This document shows positions 32,279-33,220 of a stretch of 33,220 bases of DNA, piece after piece. Source of the DNA: Pseudomonadota bacterium (GTDB taxonomy: Bacteria; Pseudomonadota; Alphaproteobacteria; Rhizobiales; Xanthobacteraceae); the NCBI GenBank assembly GCA_023386635.1, contig JAEWJH010000083.1, positions 1 to 33,220 of the forward strand, read 5' to 3'. Within the stretch, counting starts at the first letter, position 1; the number at the start of each line of letters is the position of its first letter. Position numbers and translations under genes: made by a program. Below the pieces are notes generated by a model. The model ran no database searches and was not told the DNA's origin. It saw only the letters and a program-made list of their open reading frames with translations.

Positions 32279-33220
32279 ATGATTGTCCGTCAGTTCCTGC
32301 AGTTCCTGCAGACGGCGTCCCCCGGTCACCGGGCGGATGCGACCTCCGCGCTGGCGCGCGCTTATCTCCATTCCGATCTGTCGGCGGACGATCTCGCCGC
32401 CGCCGAAGGCGCGATGGTGATGCTGCTCGACGATCCGTCGCCGCTGGTGCGGCGCGCGCTCGCCGAGGTGTTCGCTTCGAGCCAGAAAGCGCCGCCGATC
32501 GTCGTTCATGCGCTCGCCTGCGATCAGCCGGATGTGGCCGAGCCGATCCTCGCGCGCTCGCCGCTGCTGCCGGACGCCGAACTGGTCGATTGCCTCGCCA
32601 GCGGTTCGGTCGACACGCAAACCGTCATCGCCCGCCGCCCGCTGTTATCGCGCGCGGTCTCTGCCGCCATCGCCGAAGTGGGATGCGCGGAAGCCTGTCT
32701 CGTTATGCTCGAAAATGACGGCGCGGACATCGCTCCGTTCTCGCTCGACCGCATCGTCGAGCGGTTCGGCCATCTCGCGCCGATCCGCGAAGCGCTGCTC
32801 GACCGCCCCGATCTCAATGCGTCGCTGCATCAGGCGCTGCTGGCGAAGCTGTCGCAGACGCTCGCGGGTTTCGTCACCGCCCGGCACTGGATCAAGCACG
32901 ATCATGCGCAGCATGCCGCGCGGGAAGCCTGCGAGAAGGCGACGATCGCGCTCGCTGCTGAAACAGGCGTCGACGAGATCACCGACCTCGTGACGCATCT
33001 GCGCGCGAGCGGACAGCTCACCGCCGGGCTCGTTCTGCGTGCGTTGTTATCGGGCCATGTCCTGCTGGTGGAAACGGCGCTCGCGGAATTATCCGGCATG
33101 TCGGTCGAGCGGGTGTCGAGCTATGTGCACGACCGCGCGCTCAATGGCTTTGCCGCGCTCTATGCCGCCGCCGGGTTGCCGGACGTCGCCTATCCAGCGT
33201 TCCGTGAGGCGGTCATCGCC
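32279..33220 (+). CDS. DUF2336 protein (truncated by right window edge)
   Basis: First 314 residues of an open frame starting at ATG 32279 (MIVRQFLQFLQTASPGHRADA). The sequence consists of alpha-helical, HEAT-like repeats rich in Leu/Ala/Asp (AEGAMVMLLDDPSPLVRRALAEV, then LACDQPDVAEPILARSPLL), typical of the alphaproteobacterial DUF2336 family, whose full length is about 360-400. Function is unknown; the repeats suggest protein binding. No signal peptide. The 109-bp gap upstream contains a TATACT (32195-32200) and an ACCG/CGGT pairing but no clear promoter. Confidence 0.85.
   Translation, partial: MIVRQFLQFLQTASPGHRADATSALARAYLHSDLSADDLAAAEGAMVMLLDDPSPLVRRALAEVFASSQKAPPIVVHALACDQPDVAEPILARSPLLPDAELVDCLASGSVDTQTVIARRPLLSRAVSAAIAEVGCAEACLVMLENDGADIAPFSLDRIVERFGHLAPIREALLDRPDLNASLHQALLAKLSQTLAGFVTARHWIKHDHAQHAAREACEKATIALAAETGVDEITDLVTHLRASGQLTAGLVLRALLSGHVLLVETALAELSGMSVERVSSYVHDRALNGFAALYAAAGLPDVAYPAFREAVIA

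Overview
The window is about 65% GC and reads as chromosome of an alphaproteobacterium in the Hyphomicrobiales, close to the Bradyrhizobium / Rhodopseudomonas / Pseudolabrys group (inference). Support comes from lineage-typical families (DUF3126 beside cysE, DUF1236, DUF3551, DUF2336, PAS_5, zf-CHCC), alphaproteobacterial promoter hexamers (TTGAYC or TTGGCA with CTATAT/TATATA), and intergenic palindromic mosaics of the kind common in that group. No phage, plasmid, intact insertion sequence, CRISPR array, rRNA or tRNA gene was found.

Region 1 (1-2919) is a copper-efflux locus. A YHS-type Cu(I) P-type ATPase (minus strand, last residues beyond the left edge) is divergent from a CsoR-family sensor. 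The 53-bp gap holds a near-palindromic CsoR-type operator on a TATATA element usable as the -10 in both directions. A small YgaP-like membrane protein follows. Region 2 (3010-5557, minus) is a tight operon: zf-CHCC zinc-finger protein, FAD-dependent aromatic hydroxylase and a short MetE-like methyltransferase. Region 3 (5774-9861, plus) holds an unrecognised membrane protein, two translationally coupled alpha/beta hydrolases, cysE and a DUF3126 protein. Region 4 (9922-12383) has a single-pass membrane protein, then a second probable copper pair: an exported DUF305 protein and an exported His/Cys-rich protein encoded over tandem DNA repeats.

Region 5 (12442-14478, plus) contains a gamma-carbonic anhydrase homologue followed by small exported or membrane proteins (DUF3551, glycine-zipper/DUF1236, an anchored protein, and a 26-residue membrane peptide). 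Region 6 (14661-17144, minus) combines a LapG-like transglutaminase protease, a tandem PilZ protein and a PAS_5 protein, suggesting c-di-GMP-linked surface control. Between it and the rhomboid gene lies a candidate structured small RNA (about 17364-17529) with several hairpins and a strong terminator.

Region 7 (17593-22486) contains a rhomboid protease, a CBS protein, a patatin-like lipase, a flavin reductase/nitroreductase pair and an exported protein. Region 8 (22646-28804) is mostly housekeeping: thrS, yidD, a ClpP-like exported protein, a SufU/IscU-type scaffold divergent from folE across a symmetric promoter palindrome, and hisI. Region 9 (28805-33220) begins with about 880 bp of intergenic mosaic repeats, then a coupled MaoC/CitE pair, a soluble lytic-transglycosylase-domain protein and a DUF2336 protein cut by the right edge.

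The most unusual items are the GDGVNAAP variant of the otherwise near-invariant P-type ATPase hinge motif, the compact bidirectional copper promoter with a probably leaderless csoR mRNA, the structured RNA candidate, a tight G-quadruplex motif, and the promoter-bearing repeat island.
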